A DNA stretch of 46,877 bases from Candidatus Latescibacterota bacterium (GTDB taxonomy: Bacteria; Latescibacterota; UBA2968): positions 1 to 46,877 of the forward strand of contig JAJEDY010000015.1 in NCBI GenBank assembly GCA_022821275.1, read 5' to 3'. This document shows, piece after piece, positions 46,688-46,877 of the stretch. Both the position numbers and the translations under genes were made by a program. Under the pieces are notes generated by a model, which was not told the DNA's origin, did no database searches, and was given only the letters and a program-made list of their open reading frames with translations. Every line of letters begins with the position of its first letter. The first letter of the stretch is position 1.

Positions 46688-46877
46688 TTATAGATTAAGG
46701 GGTCTGCCGGTGTAGGTCCATTTAAAGGGTTTGGCCATGGTTTTGTTGAAAAAGGCAATGAAGTCCAAGAGCGATTGCTGGAGGTCTTGGACAGAAGTAA
46801 AACTCCCTCTTTTGAGTAGGCGTCGCACAAGAATAGAAAACCAGCATTCAATCTGATTGAGCCAAGAGGCGTGTTTA
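46688..46877 (-). CDS. IS630-family transposase, C-terminal end (cut by window edge)
   Basis: A minus-strand frame open to the window edge encodes about 62 residues and ends in TAA (46690-46688). It reads HASWLNQIECWFSILVRRLL, then GSFTSVQDLQ and MAKPFKWTYTGRPLNL. This is the DDE_3/IS630-type C-terminus. The Glu in LNQIE is the third catalytic acidic residue. The rest of the gene and the element's outer end lie beyond 46877; the inner inverted repeat was not identified. Confidence 0.8.
   Translation of the reverse strand, partial: KHASWLNQIECWFSILVRRLLKRGSFTSVQDLQQSLLDFIAFFNKTMAKPFKWTYTGRPLNL

Noticed and set aside
46531-46851. Minus-strand frame of 106 codons at the right edge
   Set aside because: The neighbouring frame encodes a convincing IS630 transposase C-terminus (LNQIE...TGRPLNL), which makes this frame a shadow.

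Overview
This is a 46.9 kb stretch of a Gram-negative-type bacterial chromosome. It carries lipoproteins with lipoboxes, cleavable signal peptides, MurA and no archaeal or eukaryotic traits. The protein types are phytanoyl-CoA-type dioxygenases, oligopeptide-type ABC transporters, sulfatases, GH95 and PL8 enzymes, LarC and DUF433/DUF5615 pairs. Together with many small palindromic intergenic repeats they suggest a large-genome, polysaccharide-degrading bacterium of the Latescibacterota/Poribacteria kind. That placement is inference from gene flavour only; no marker gene was compared. I saw no rRNA, tRNA or CRISPR array.

Left part (1-11.3 kb): a YceI-like secreted protein, a monomeric NADP-isocitrate dehydrogenase with a strong promoter, and an RNase H-fold exonuclease-like protein. 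Then comes a six-gene plus-strand operon holding a complete Dpp/Opp-type ABC importer (lipoprotein binding protein, two permeases, two ATPases) and a PhyH-family dioxygenase.

Middle left (11.3-22.1 kb): a minus-strand operon with a secreted protein, a polytopic membrane protein, a branched-polyamine synthase (BpsA/DUF43), a DUF2156 transferase and a small lipoprotein. After it come housekeeping genes on the minus strand (CCA-adding enzyme, murA with Asp in place of the catalytic Cys, rlmN). An M23 endopeptidase with promoter and terminator and a one-piece larC follow on the plus strand.

Middle (22.1-33.7 kb): a nucleotidyltransferase-fold protein, two DUF433/DUF5615 toxin-antitoxin-like pairs facing each other across a decayed third toxin, a GH95 alpha-fucosidase-like enzyme, a two-subunit CoA-transferase, an SDR oxidoreductase, a large UvrD/HelD-like helicase with zinc ribbons, and a ClpP-family protease.

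Right (33.9-40.5 kb): a minus-strand glycan locus of sulfatase, sugar isomerase/epimerase, MFS transporter and a PL8 chondroitin-lyase-like enzyme. It reads as a pathway for a sulfated uronic-acid polysaccharide: secreted cleavage, sulfate removal, uptake and isomerisation.

Right end (40.7-46.9 kb): a defence-like or plasticity island. It holds an orphan type I specificity subunit (HsdS), a GNAT-PIN protein split by a probable frameshift from its PUA-like tail, an ASCH-domain protein, a RusA resolvase and a REase-HEPN fusion in a tightly overlapping minus-strand cluster. A palindrome, an Rpn-family nuclease and the end of an IS630-family transposase cut by the window edge complete it. Related direct and inverted repeats lie on both sides of the cluster.
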